This document shows, in pieces, positions 61,201 to 63,579 of a stretch of 64,000 nt of DNA. The notes beneath the pieces are model-generated. The model was not told the origin of the DNA. It was given only the letters and a program-made list of their open reading frames with translations, and ran no database searches. Numbering within the stretch: position 1 is the stretch's first letter; the number at the start of each line of letters is the position of its first letter. This stretch comes from Delphinus delphis (taxonomy: Eukaryota; Chordata; Mammalia; Artiodactyla; Delphinidae), in NCBI RefSeq assembly GCF_949987515.2, contig NC_082687.1, forward strand, positions 120,013,838 to 120,077,837, read 5' to 3'. The position numbers and the translations under genes were made by a program.

Positions 61201-62712
61201 GATTACTCCTAACCATGTCATTGTTGTTACAGAGTGATGGCCTTCCTGCTTTGGTAACTTTAAAGAAAGGTTTAGTTGCACTGGCTAGGCAGTGGATGAA
61301 GTTTATTGTAGTGACACCAGCCTTTAAAGGAGTGAGTTTACATCGACCAGCTCAGCCCCTGAAACCTCAGTCAGCTGTGCACTATGATCATGAAGATGGG
61401 CTTGGGCTGGACAATGGAGGTGGTCTTCAAAGTGATACCAGTGCTGATGGAGCAGAATTTGAATTTGATGCAGGTAATTTTGTAAATATTTTTGCTAGAT
61501 ACTATGTGCTTGGTAACCTAATACTTGTGATAATTTTAATAATTTTTGTCCCAAATTTGAAATGTCATGGCTTAATTATACAACTATGATTTGTATTAGT
61601 CCAAATAAGTGGTAATAATATTGGAATCTTTATACAGACTTGACTTCTAGGTTTAATTTTGTGAAATACAGAAGATTTCTTCTCCTAATCTATCCAGTAC
61701 AATTAACAGACATCTTTGTATAACTAGAATGTTTTGAATGAAACACATGAATTTCTTTTTGAAATTTATATTTTTATTTGTCATGCTCCCTGTACCAGTC
61801 TTTTAAAGATTTGAATTTTACCTGGTGCCTGTTTGATTCTGAATTTGTATAATGTTTAGAGGTATGCATTTGGCCCACAATTCTGTCATTATACTGACTG
61901 TGCCAGAACATAGGCAGTAGATAATGCATTACAGAAATAGACATGCACACTTAAATGCTTTTTCAAAGGATAATTTTTATTATTATCATGATATATAGTA
62001 CTCAATGAAAATTTATCTTGTGATATTTTAAAAAAAAATTAAAAGTACCATGGAAAAGGATAGTAGTCTTAAAATTAGAGCTTTCAGAACATTTACATAT
62101 AATACTTTACCGAGCTTTTAAAAAATAAATTAGAAAAACTTTGTATTTAACAAATAAATATGTTATGTGTAATAGGTTGGATTTTATTATTTAAAAAAAT
62201 TTCAAGTCTACCCCAAAATTGAAAGAATAGTGCAGTAAACATCCCTTCTAATTATCGGCAAAGGCCTAGGTTAATCTGTGAACGTTTCGTACTTTCTTCA
62301 GCATAGTTGAATTAGTTTTTGAACTCTGTGCCATTTGGGTGACATGTGAAAGACTGAGCGGAAGCTGTTTGTTCCTTTCTTGAGACTGAGTGAGAAGACT
62401 GGGGTTTGAAGAATAAAAGACAGAAGAGTGAATGTTATAGCAGAGTGCACAATCAGTTTTTCAAGAAATATGAAAAGTTGAGTTTAGTTATACCACCAGG
62501 AACATTGGAGTTGTTGTTTCAAGATTATATGATAATCTATAGCCCACTTATTGTTTTGAACTGTTTCAGCCACAGTCAGTGAACACACAATGCTGCTGGA
62601 GGGAACAGCCAACCGGCCTCCACCTGGTAGTTCTGGACCTGTAACTGGAGCTGAGATAATGAGGAAACTATCTAAGACTCATACCCATAGTGACTCTGCA
62701 TTAAAAATAAAG
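497..62712 (+). CDS. BLTP1: BLTP1 (KIAA1109), partial: 29 internal exons
   Basis: Spliced from 29 exons, this gives 5,471 coding nt: 2 nt of a split codon followed by 1,823 whole codons with no stop or frameshift. I recognise the product as BLTP1/KIAA1109 from diagnostic stretches such as [32 protein letters not shown] and [18 protein letters not shown]. Known of the family: an approximately 5,005-residue bridge-like lipid transfer protein, relative of fly Tweek and yeast Csf1, with repeating beta-groove modules that carry lipid between the ER and other membranes; biallelic human variants cause Alkuraya-Kucinskas syndrome. About 36 percent of the protein is encoded here. The 5' exons with the N-terminal membrane anchor and the 3' exons with the C-terminal conserved domain lie outside the window. 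All introns are GT-AG; no U12-type donor was seen. Residue numbers in the exon entries count from the first whole codon in this window, not from the true N-terminus. Confidence 0.95.
589..1901 (+). other. Intron 1 of window
   Basis: 1.3 kb of AT-rich intron between consensus gtaagt and tttgcag. The ORFs in it have no coding support. No clear repeat, RNA gene or regulatory site seen. Confidence 0.7.
1902..2019 (+). CDS. BLTP1: BLTP1 exon 2 of window
   Basis: Residues 31-69 plus the first base of residue 70. It encodes [18 protein letters not shown] followed by an aromatic-rich stretch ([20 protein letters not shown]) typical of the beta strands that line the lipid groove. The acceptor is tttgcag and the donor gtaatt. 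The last codon is split 1+2 with exon 3 and reads Asp. Confidence 0.94.
2800..2950 (+). mobile_element. MIR SINE relic
   Basis: Contains cttcagtttccttatctgtg followed by aaatagggataataatttct, the MIR core in sense. Confidence 0.65.
3190..3420 (-). mobile_element. MIR SINE relic
   Basis: Antisense MIR: catattaaatcattaaatcc, attttacagatgagggcagt, ccagggttacgcgactaagt, gattccaacccaaatagtct. Confidence 0.8.
3835..3975 (-). mobile_element. Possible old L1 fragment
   Basis: Contains agaaaggtacaaaacttaag and cccagatttaacagctataa. Weak, pattern-based call. Confidence 0.3.
5062..5123 (+). repeat. Compound (TA)n(CA)n microsatellite
   Basis: About 14 TA units pass directly into about 17 CA units. Likely polymorphic in length. 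Confidence 0.95.
5275..5450 (-). mobile_element. MIR SINE relic
   Basis: Antisense MIR pattern: cttcacaacaactctgaaaa, aatgaggaaattgaagaaac, gaagctagtaagtgg. Confidence 0.6.
6240..6470 (-). mobile_element. MIR SINE relic
   Basis: Antisense MIR pattern: gtgctaaaagttcacatata, aagatcatataactagtaaa, aaacccaggactgtctggtt. Confidence 0.7.
6860..6960 (+). mobile_element. L2 LINE 3' end
   Basis: Ends with the L2 3' pattern (gggacacagtagacattctg, then gtatttgttttgtgaataaa). Confidence 0.65.
7130..7600 (+). mobile_element. Old L1 relic (sense)
   Basis: Diverged sequence with the order of L1 3' regions (ctcttggaaagcagttttgt, then cttgcatgaaaatatacatg). No ends or duplication visible. Confidence 0.45.
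7849..8004 (+). CDS. BLTP1: BLTP1 exon 3 of window
   Basis: Residues 70-121 (156 nt, phase 1-1, so skipping it would keep frame). It encodes [20 protein letters not shown] and then a Trp/Phe/His-rich segment around [15 protein letters not shown]. The acceptor is attttag and the donor gtaagt. Confidence 0.94.
8281..8378 (+). CDS. BLTP1: BLTP1 exon 4 of window
   Basis: Residues 122-154. It encodes [20 protein letters not shown] through TKFSLR. The preceding intron is only 276 nt and ends in an almost pure T run of over 20 bases before gcag. The donor is gtacgt. Confidence 0.93.
8610..9180 (+). mobile_element. L1 3' end, 5'-truncated
   Basis: Sense L1 ORF2 tail and 3'UTR (gtattactcagccataaaaa, then gtaaccagaggggggagg, then atcaactatacttctttaaa) with a short A tail. 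It is flanked by aagttgggca (8600-8609) and aagctgggca (9181-9190). Confidence 0.88.
9321..9561. mobile_element. MER2-like pogo/Tigger-type relic
   Basis: Starts cagttgacgaacaatgtgaa and ends gtgatgttcaagggtcagct, with imperfect inverted ends and TA on both sides (9319-9320, 9562-9563). The family name is from memory. Confidence 0.7.
9725..9985 (-). mobile_element. MIR SINE relic
   Basis: Antisense MIR: tgccagacacttctccaagt, aggaaactgaggaggcaagt, atagctagtgagtggccaag, attcgagcccaggcagtata. Confidence 0.85.
10330..10680 (-). mobile_element. CHR-type tRNA-Glu SINE, long form
   Basis: Minus orientation, with a ttaattaattaatt tail at left and a tRNA-related head ending caccagggaagtccc at 10680. 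Several repeats of a gtagttgtggc-type unit occur in the body. The target duplication is unclear. Confidence 0.9.
10892..11070 (+). CDS. BLTP1: BLTP1 exon 5 of window
   Basis: Residues 155-213 plus two bases of 214 (Lys). It encodes [20 protein letters not shown] and then [15 protein letters not shown], with two CHP motifs. The acceptor is ttttttag and the donor gtaagt. The following intron is 165 nt. Confidence 0.94.
11236..11342 (+). CDS. BLTP1: BLTP1 exon 6 of window
   Basis: Residues 215-249, completing the split Lys codon at its start. It encodes [20 protein letters not shown] and [11 protein letters not shown]. The acceptor is cttcaaag. The donor gtaagt follows the first base of the next codon. 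Confidence 0.94.
11343..12355 (+). other. Intron 6 of window
   Basis: 1.0 kb intron with a degraded MIR near 11500-11720. The remainder is AT-rich with no recognisable feature. Confidence 0.7.
11500..11720 (-). mobile_element. MIR SINE relic
   Basis: Antisense MIR, more diverged: ctcatttaactcttcaagca, gagttgaggaaatatgctca, ctgagctagaagaagcagag. Confidence 0.6.
12356..12561 (+). CDS. BLTP1: BLTP1 exon 7 of window
   Basis: Residues 250-318. The first half is Ser/Pro-rich and probably disordered ([20 protein letters not shown]). It then returns to ordered sequence ([20 protein letters not shown]). The acceptor is attccag and the donor gtaaga. A cetacean SINE begins only 22 nt into the next intron. 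Confidence 0.94.
12583..12789 (-). mobile_element. CHR-type SINE, short toothed-whale-like form
   Basis: Minus orientation: T run 12583-12598, then gcggtatgcgggcctctcac, and a tRNA-related head ending caccagggaagccc. It starts 22 nt after the exon 7 boundary. No convincing target duplication found. Confidence 0.92.
14405..18090 (-). pseudogene. L1 ORF2 (endonuclease/reverse transcriptase), broken
   Basis: Pieces in several frames. The endonuclease segment (17406-17930) keeps GDFN and RIDHIL motifs. The reverse transcriptase segment (16000-16272) keeps [16 protein letters not shown] but is shifted out of frame exactly at the FADD catalytic motif (about 15990-16010). The C-terminal segment (14407-14835) keeps the Cys/His motif ([18 protein letters not shown]) and ends MEYYSAI. 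Many other frameshifts and stops lie between. Start is approximate. Confidence 0.88.
18165..19043 (-). pseudogene. L1 ORF1 (RNA-binding chaperone), broken
   Basis: The longest open piece (18404-18937, 177 codons) has a coiled-coil start ([33 protein letters not shown]) and then the RNA-binding region ([12 protein letters not shown] and [19 protein letters not shown]). The normal N-terminal start near 19043 is out of frame with it, and a stop after KAAREK cuts off the C-terminal domain, which continues to about 18165. Boundaries are approximate. Confidence 0.8.
19890..20800 (-). promoter_or_regulatory. CpG-rich L1 5'UTR (likely ancestral L1 promoter region)
   Basis: This block is clearly richer in G+C and CpG than any other part of the window. 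It lies in the 5'UTR of the antisense L1. L1 promoters are located there in mammals, so promoter function is inferred by position. Long ORFs in it are chance products of GC richness. Confidence 0.55.
21144..21220 (+). mobile_element. 77-bp L1 3' end scrap with target duplication
   Basis: Contains gggaatatagcc and ggagtataacctttaaaaat as in the L1 3' ends at 57.3 kb, followed by an A-rich tail. An exact 17-nt duplication attaaaaaatagtttta flanks it (21127-21143; 21221-21237). Confidence 0.85.
23783..24010 (+). CDS. BLTP1: BLTP1 exon 8 of window
   Basis: Residues 319-394 (228 nt, phase 0-0). It encodes an acidic start ([16 protein letters not shown]), a Ser/Thr run ([10 protein letters not shown]) and an ordered end ([20 protein letters not shown]). 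The acceptor is ttcgtag and the donor gtaagt. Confidence 0.94.
24011..24798 (+). other. Intron 8 of window
   Basis: 0.8 kb. The block around 24350-24650 is less AT-rich than its surroundings and may be an old repeat I cannot name. No coding signal. Confidence 0.6.
24799..24936 (+). CDS. BLTP1: BLTP1 exon 9 of window
   Basis: Residues 395-440 (138 nt, phase 0-0). It encodes [20 protein letters not shown] and [17 protein letters not shown], with alternating hydrophobic residues as in beta strands. The acceptor is gactttag and the donor gtaatg. Confidence 0.94.
25800..26130 (-). mobile_element. Old L1 relic (antisense)
   Basis: T-rich start followed by sequence such as ggtatagtatcaaaaccagg and caccaaaatcaagatacaga, usual in old L1 3' ends read in antisense. 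Boundaries approximate. Confidence 0.55.
26874..27328 (+). mobile_element. MLT1-type solo LTR (MaLR endogenous retrovirus-like relic)
   Basis: Starts tgtatattagttttctaggg and ends near accattcaacccactaaa, about 455 nt. It matches my recollection of the MLT1 LTR layout in mammals, including cacactgggtggcttagaac and ttccaaataagatcacattc. No internal viral sequence is attached. Confidence 0.75.
27394..27407 (+). repeat. Target-site duplication of the 27408 L1, left copy
   Basis: caagatccacatgt, repeated exactly at 29813-29826. The T-rich stretch right after it fits an antisense poly-A tail. Confidence 0.65.
28181..28252 (+). repeat. (GT)n/(TA)n microsatellite inside L1
   Basis: gtgtgtgtgt followed by mixed TA and gtatgtatat units and an uninterrupted TA run up to 28252. 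It sits in the antisense L1 at 27408-29812. Confidence 0.9.
28811..29107 (-). mobile_element. CHR-type tRNA-Glu SINE, long form, nested in L1
   Basis: Minus orientation: the tail with tttatttattta repeats is on the left and the tRNA-related head (ending accagggaagccc on +) on the right, with B-box-like sequence (gggctcgaacccgtgt). A perfect 17-nt duplication tgcaaatattttctttt flanks it (28794-28810 and 29108-29124). Confidence 0.93.
31155..31334 (+). CDS. BLTP1: BLTP1 exon 10 of window
   Basis: Residues 441-500 (180 nt, phase 0-0). It encodes [20 protein letters not shown] and [20 protein letters not shown]. The acceptor is a tandem cag-cag, so a form starting at 31158 and lacking the first Gln is possible. 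I chose the upstream AG because it gives the QQRPP junction I associate with BLTP1. The donor is gtatgt. Confidence 0.92.
31965..32066. mobile_element. Short pogo/Tigger-type MITE
   Basis: About 102 nt with inverted ends tagtcagccctc / gagggctgactg (one mismatch) and TA at both sides (31963-31964, 32067-32068). Internal wording is catccacaggttcaaccaac. Confidence 0.8.
32146..32649. mobile_element. Tigger1-like non-autonomous DNA transposon
   Basis: Inverted ends caggcatacctca (from 32146) and tgaggtatgcctg (to 32649) match perfectly. TA flanks both sides (32144-32145, 32650-32651), as expected for pogo/mariner-type insertion. At about 504 nt and without a transposase ORF, it is an internally deleted copy. 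Confidence 0.88.
33874..34002 (+). CDS. BLTP1: BLTP1 exon 11 of window
   Basis: Residues 501-543 (129 nt, phase 0-0). It encodes [20 protein letters not shown] and [16 protein letters not shown]. The acceptor is atttgcag and the donor gtatgt. Confidence 0.93.
34003..36013 (+). other. Intron 11 of window
   Basis: 2.0 kb. It holds a weak MIR fragment near 34395-34470 (minus), an old L1 fragment near 35055-35280 (minus) and a weak MIR near 35310-35400 (plus). Otherwise AT-rich. Confidence 0.6.
35055..35280 (-). mobile_element. Old L1 relic (antisense)
   Basis: Contains acttcattgaggcataattt and gtaacccttaccaccaatga, typical of the antisense of old L1 3'UTRs. Confidence 0.55.
36014..36133 (+). 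CDS. BLTP1: BLTP1 exon 12 of window
   Basis: Residues 544-583 (120 nt, phase 0-0). It encodes [20 protein letters not shown] and [20 protein letters not shown]. The first codon TTG is an internal Leu, not a start. The acceptor is attttag and the donor gtacac. Confidence 0.93.
36134..36834 (+). other. Intron 12 of window
   Basis: 0.7 kb, with a pyrimidine-rich stretch at about 36570-36740. No gene or recognisable repeat. Confidence 0.65.
36835..37115 (+). CDS. BLTP1: BLTP1 exon 13 of window
   Basis: Residues 584-676 plus two bases of 677 (Arg). It encodes [20 protein letters not shown], then [20 protein letters not shown] and a His-rich stretch ([19 protein letters not shown]). The initial ATG is internal. 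The acceptor is actttag and the donor gtaagt. Confidence 0.95.
37700..39300 (-). mobile_element. Old L1 relic (antisense), interrupted
   Basis: Diverged L1-like antisense sequence, for example ttgtgaattgcctgctagta and, after the tandem repeat, ggtttttattgggattacat. Boundaries are approximate, and the 37700-38100 part is less certain. Confidence 0.55.
38802..39135 (+). repeat. 99-bp tandem repeat, three copies plus a partial
   Basis: Copies start at 38842, 38941 and 39040 with accatctggactttttatgg or near variants and run to gatatagaggaaaaactct. A partial 40-bp copy starts at 38802. Copies 2 and 3 differ at only a few positions, so the array expanded recently. It lies inside an old antisense L1. 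Confidence 0.92.
39680..39820. mobile_element. Palindromic DNA-transposon-like relic
   Basis: Begins taggattgccagataaaata and ends gctaaacctggtaccccta; the ends are imperfectly inverted. The family is not identified. Confidence 0.35.
40285..40425. mobile_element. MER5A-like hAT (Charlie) relic
   Basis: Contains ggaacttgttagtaatcagg, taactctggaggtggagcc and gtgattctaatgcaagctg, ending aagtttgagaac, a pattern I associate with MER5A. Orientation not assigned. Confidence 0.55.
40655..40860 (+). mobile_element. L2 LINE 3' end
   Basis: Contains ctgtaaacttcacacggata, tgcctagcacaatacaaggc and ends aatataaatgaatgaatg, the usual L2 terminus. Confidence 0.7.
41347..41634 (-). mobile_element. CHR-type tRNA-Glu SINE, long form
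   Basis: Minus orientation, tail tttatttatttttggctg at left and head ending gagggaagtccc. It is flanked by ctattttttaaatt (41333-41346) and ctattttttagatt (41635-41648), one mismatch. Confidence 0.92.
41993..42243 (+). CDS. BLTP1: BLTP1 exon 14 of window
   Basis: Residues 678-760, completing the split Arg. It encodes [15 protein letters not shown], a compact Cys/Gly cluster ([16 protein letters not shown]), a Ser-rich loop ([17 protein letters not shown]) and [13 protein letters not shown]. The Cys spacing is C-x3-C-x-C-x3-C. The acceptor is gtttag and the donor gtaatg. Confidence 0.94.
42244..44846 (+). other. Intron 14 of window
   Basis: 2.6 kb, AT-rich. A very weak MIR-like trace lies near 43320-43470. 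Nothing else identifiable. Confidence 0.6.
44847..45105 (+). CDS. BLTP1: BLTP1 exon 15 of window
   Basis: Residues 761-846 plus two bases of 847 (Ser). It begins [20 protein letters not shown]. The rest is mostly low-complexity and Ser-rich ([15 protein letters not shown], then [15 protein letters not shown]), so probably an exposed loop between groove modules. The acceptor is tgtttag and the donor gtcagt, off consensus at +3. Confidence 0.93.
45235..45400 (-). mobile_element. Old LINE fragment
   Basis: Contains ctgattacaaaagtaataca and aaaatacagaaaagtataag followed by accattgttaacatttgg, a common motif of old LINE 3' ends. Family and orientation are uncertain. Confidence 0.45.
45690..45950 (+). 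mobile_element. L2 LINE body fragment with short internal duplication
   Basis: Contains gagggctcaaactcaacata and gttatctgtgacttctccct as in L2 ORF sequence. tgtgcctcagtaaa occurs twice in a row (about 45831 and 45849). Confidence 0.6.
46300..47137 (+). CDS. BLTP1: BLTP1 exon 16 of window (largest, 838 nt)
   Basis: Residues 847-1126. Most of this exon looks like a disordered regulatory insert: Ser/Pro-rich SPVSPNTQ and [16 protein letters not shown], a run of Ser/Met ([12 protein letters not shown]), an acidic patch ([14 protein letters not shown]) and a basic cluster (GRKKKKKQ). An ordered stretch follows ([20 protein letters not shown]) and then another Ser loop. Several RxxS and SP sites would suit kinases, but this is inference. 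The acceptor is tgttttag. The donor gtagaa lacks the usual G at +5; reading through it reaches a stop at 47177-47179. Confidence 0.95.
47138..49374 (+). other. Intron 16 of window
   Basis: 2.2 kb. 47850-48550 is purine-rich and resembles an ancient interspersed repeat that I cannot name. The rest is AT-rich. No gene. Confidence 0.6.
49375..49445 (+). CDS. BLTP1: BLTP1 exon 17 of window (71 nt)
   Basis: Residues 1127-1149 plus two bases of 1150 (Asn). This is the shortest exon here, encoding [20 protein letters not shown]. The acceptor is attctag and the donor gtaagt. It is too short to stand out as an ORF but keeps the frame between exons 16 and 18. Confidence 0.9.
49446..49987 (+). other. 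Intron 17 of window
   Basis: 0.54 kb AT-rich intron with no recognisable feature apart from its splice sites (gtaagt, tgtatag). Confidence 0.7.
49988..50161 (+). CDS. BLTP1: BLTP1 exon 18 of window
   Basis: Residues 1151-1207, completing the split Asn (174 nt, phase 2-2). It encodes [20 protein letters not shown] and [20 protein letters not shown]. The acceptor is tgtatag and the donor gtatta. Confidence 0.93.
50162..50640 (+). other. Intron 18 of window
   Basis: 0.48 kb AT-rich intron. A short LINE-like trace is possible at 50470-50580, too weak to name. Confidence 0.65.
50641..50761 (+). CDS. BLTP1: BLTP1 exon 19 of window
   Basis: Residues 1208 (split Arg) to 1248. It encodes [20 protein letters not shown] and [15 protein letters not shown]. 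The acceptor is ccctcag and the donor gtaaga. Confidence 0.93.
50762..51737 (+). other. Intron 19 of window
   Basis: 0.98 kb intron with no recognisable gene, RNA or repeat. Confidence 0.65.
51738..51884 (+). CDS. BLTP1: BLTP1 exon 20 of window
   Basis: Residues 1249-1297 (147 nt, phase 0-0). It encodes a polar linker ([20 protein letters not shown]) and then [17 protein letters not shown]. It has no in-frame Met long enough to stand out as an ORF; I identified it from the splice sites (tttttag, gtaaaa) and frame continuity. Confidence 0.9.
51885..52272 (+). other. Intron 20 of window
   Basis: 0.39 kb AT-rich intron. Nothing seen beyond its splice sites (gtaaaa, tgttag). Confidence 0.7.
52273..52400 (+). 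CDS. BLTP1: BLTP1 exon 21 of window
   Basis: Residues 1298-1339 plus two bases of 1340 (Arg). It encodes [20 protein letters not shown] and [20 protein letters not shown], a strand-loop-strand pattern. The acceptor is tgttag and the donor gtaaga. Identified from splice sites and frame continuity. Confidence 0.92.
52401..52727 (+). other. Intron 21 of window
   Basis: 0.33 kb AT-rich intron. Its end carries two AG dinucleotides 2 nt apart at the acceptor. Confidence 0.7.
52728..52927 (+). CDS. BLTP1: BLTP1 exon 22 of window
   Basis: Residues 1340 (split Arg) to 1406 plus one base. It encodes [20 protein letters not shown], a polar Ser/Gln/Gly loop ([20 protein letters not shown]) and [16 protein letters not shown]. 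The acceptor region reads cataaag-ag. The first AG must be used, because the second would shift frame into an immediate stop. The donor is gtagga. Confidence 0.93.
52928..54193 (+). other. Intron 22 of window
   Basis: 1.27 kb AT-rich intron with no recognisable gene or named repeat. Confidence 0.65.
54194..54391 (+). CDS. BLTP1: BLTP1 exon 23 of window
   Basis: Residues 1407 (split Asp) to 1472 plus one base (198 nt, phase 1-1). It encodes [20 protein letters not shown], an acidic helix-like stretch ([15 protein letters not shown]) and [17 protein letters not shown]. The acceptor is aatag and the donor gtaagc. Confidence 0.94.
54392..55044 (+). other. Intron 23 of window
   Basis: 0.65 kb intron. 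54420-54660 is less AT-rich and may be an old repeat, unassigned. No coding signal. Confidence 0.6.
55045..55256 (+). CDS. BLTP1: BLTP1 exon 24 of window
   Basis: Residues 1473 (split Gly) to 1543. It encodes [20 protein letters not shown], then a Ser/Asn/Asp-rich loop ([20 protein letters not shown]) ending SDEQ. The acceptor is ggatag. The donor inferred from phase is gttggt, which is weak at +3 to +5. Reading through it would add residues up to a stop at 55413-55415. Confidence 0.9.
55425..55540 (+). mobile_element. L2 LINE 3' end
   Basis: Contains atgtaggcaccatattatag, gtacctagcataatattttg and ends tgttgaattaatgaatta. Confidence 0.65.
55790..55950 (+). mobile_element. MIR SINE relic with T-run insertion
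   Basis: Sense MIR: ctgataggtgaccttgggca, then a T run at 55829-55847, then ctgaaataggagtattataa. Confidence 0.5.
56330..56670 (+). mobile_element. L2 LINE body fragment
   Basis: Contains tgttctgttcttggctaccc, tgccttcagcatcaaccctt and gagcttcagaattgtatcca in the order of L2 coding sequence, now non-coding. Confidence 0.55.
56753..56973 (-). mobile_element. CHR-type SINE, short toothed-whale-like form
   Basis: Minus orientation: T/G-rich tail, then gcggtacgcgggcctctcac and a tRNA-related head ending cacaagggaagcc. A 17-nt duplication with one mismatch (cccctctcctgtttttt at 56736-56752; 56974-56990) flanks it. Confidence 0.92.
57128..57444 (+). mobile_element. 5'-truncated L1 with internal inversion (twin-primed)
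   Basis: The left part (57128 to about 57255) is L1 3'UTR in antisense (ataaccactagtttgttctc, tgagtctgcttc). The right part (about 57263-57444) is the adjoining L1 3' end in sense, ending atcaactatacttcaataaa. An exact 12-nt duplication aaaggtaatatg (57116-57127; 57445-57456) encloses both. Confidence 0.88.
58100..58210 (+). mobile_element. MIR SINE relic
   Basis: Sense MIR core: ccaacttaatagttgtatga followed by cctctggcaagtcataaaac. Confidence 0.55.
58521..58672 (+). CDS. BLTP1: BLTP1 exon 25 of window
   Basis: Residues 1544-1593 plus two bases of 1594 (Arg). It encodes an acidic start ([14 protein letters not shown]), a Pro run (LMPPPPDS) and [19 protein letters not shown]. The acceptor is tatatag and the donor gtaaaa. 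Confidence 0.93.
58673..59133 (+). other. Intron 25 of window
   Basis: 0.46 kb AT-rich intron, no recognisable feature. A T run precedes the ttaaaag acceptor. Confidence 0.7.
59134..59284 (+). CDS. BLTP1: BLTP1 exon 26 of window
   Basis: Residues 1594 (split Arg) to 1644. It encodes [20 protein letters not shown], a short helix-like stretch ([13 protein letters not shown]) and [14 protein letters not shown]. The acceptor is ttaaaag and the donor gtatgt. The next intron is only 167 nt. Confidence 0.94.
59452..59604 (+). CDS. BLTP1: BLTP1 exon 27 of window
   Basis: Residues 1645-1695 (153 nt, phase 0-0). It encodes [40 protein letters not shown] and [10 protein letters not shown], a helix-like stretch with a His/Cys-rich face. 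The acceptor is ttcacag and the donor gtgagt. Confidence 0.94.
59605..61232 (+). other. Intron 27 of window
   Basis: 1.6 kb. 59730-60050 is purine-rich and looks like part of an ancient repeat I cannot name. 60300-60600 is unassigned and less AT-rich. A MIR-like segment is at about 61030-61195. Confidence 0.6.
61030..61195 (+). mobile_element. MIR SINE relic
   Basis: Sense MIR core: ttggacaaattactcaacat, cagtttcctcatctctaaat, gagatttaaatgaataaata. Confidence 0.6.
61233..61473 (+). CDS. BLTP1: BLTP1 exon 28 of window
   Basis: Residues 1696-1775 plus one base of 1776 (Ala). It encodes [40 protein letters not shown] and a Gly/Asp-rich acidic loop ([17 protein letters not shown]). The acceptor is gttacag and the donor gtaatt. 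Confidence 0.94.
61474..62569 (+). other. Intron 28 of window
   Basis: 1.1 kb AT-rich intron with a probable old L1 fragment (minus) near 62195-62345. No gene. Confidence 0.6.
62195..62345 (-). mobile_element. Old L1 fragment (antisense)
   Basis: Contains caaaattgaaagaatagtgc and gtaaacatcccttctaatta. The match is by general pattern only. Confidence 0.4.
62570..62712 (+). CDS. BLTP1: BLTP1 exon 29 of window (last)
   Basis: Residues 1776 (split Ala) to 1823. It encodes [20 protein letters not shown] and ITGAEI-like sequence with Val in first place ([12 protein letters not shown]), ending DSALKIK on a codon boundary. The acceptor is tttcag and the donor gtacat. The next coding exon lies beyond position 64000. 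Confidence 0.92.
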
Positions 62713-63144
62713 GTACATTGTTGCTGCCTTTGGTTAGAGTTACTTAGACTTACAGAGAAGACCTAAACTTCTGTTATCTCAAATGTAAATATTAGGTATT
62801 TGCCCTAAATATTCAAGTAGTGTTTTTATGTTGAAATTAACATGATTAGTAACTTTTAGTTTACACATTTCTTTGAAAATTATATCAACAGTCAGTAATT
62901 AATATTGAACAAGGACTACTTTAACTACCAAGCCTTAGGGCTCTCTTTTCAACTTATTGAATATCGTATTCAATAAAAAACAATATTGAAATGTTGATCA
63001 GCTTACAGTTATTAGTTTTAATGAGAAGTTTTATAAGTAGTACATGATCAAAATACAGTTTGAGTTAAGCTAGTTTTATGACTTTAATTACATTTTTTTT
63101 GTTTTAAGAAATTTAACCAGTGCTTGATAAAATAAGACATATGG

Positions 63145-63390
63145 ATAGCAGAGTGGTTGACTGCCACTCAGGAGTCAGACTGCCTTGGTTTCAATCCTGC
63201 CCCTGCCACTTAATTGCTTTGTGACTAAAGTTTTTAACTGCACTGTGTGTCAGTTTCCTCATATGTTAAAAATGGAGATTATAATAGTAACCTCCTTCAG
63301 AAGGTTGCTGTAAGAAATAATGGAGTTGATACATGAAAAATGCTTAGAACAATACGTGGCTCATAGTAAGCACTTAGTAAGTTATTTGCT
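63145..63390 (+). mobile_element. MIR SINE, well preserved
   Basis: Almost complete sense MIR: agcagagtggttgactgcca, gagtcagactgccttggttt, ctgccacttaattgctttgt, cagtttcctcatatgttaaa, ending tcatagtaagcacttagtaa. Confidence 0.88.
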
Positions 63391-63579
63391 GTTGTTGTGA
63401 GTTACTTATTTTTTGGTAGTTTCCTTTTCTGAGCACTGGAAACAGTAAATAGTGAATATTTTAACTTCCGTTGACAGTCTGGGTATAATCTTAAATTAAT
63501 AATTAATACCAAGAATCCATTAGGTAAATTGTATTTTTCACTATATTGAAATATAAAATTTCTACACAGAAAAAAAGTA

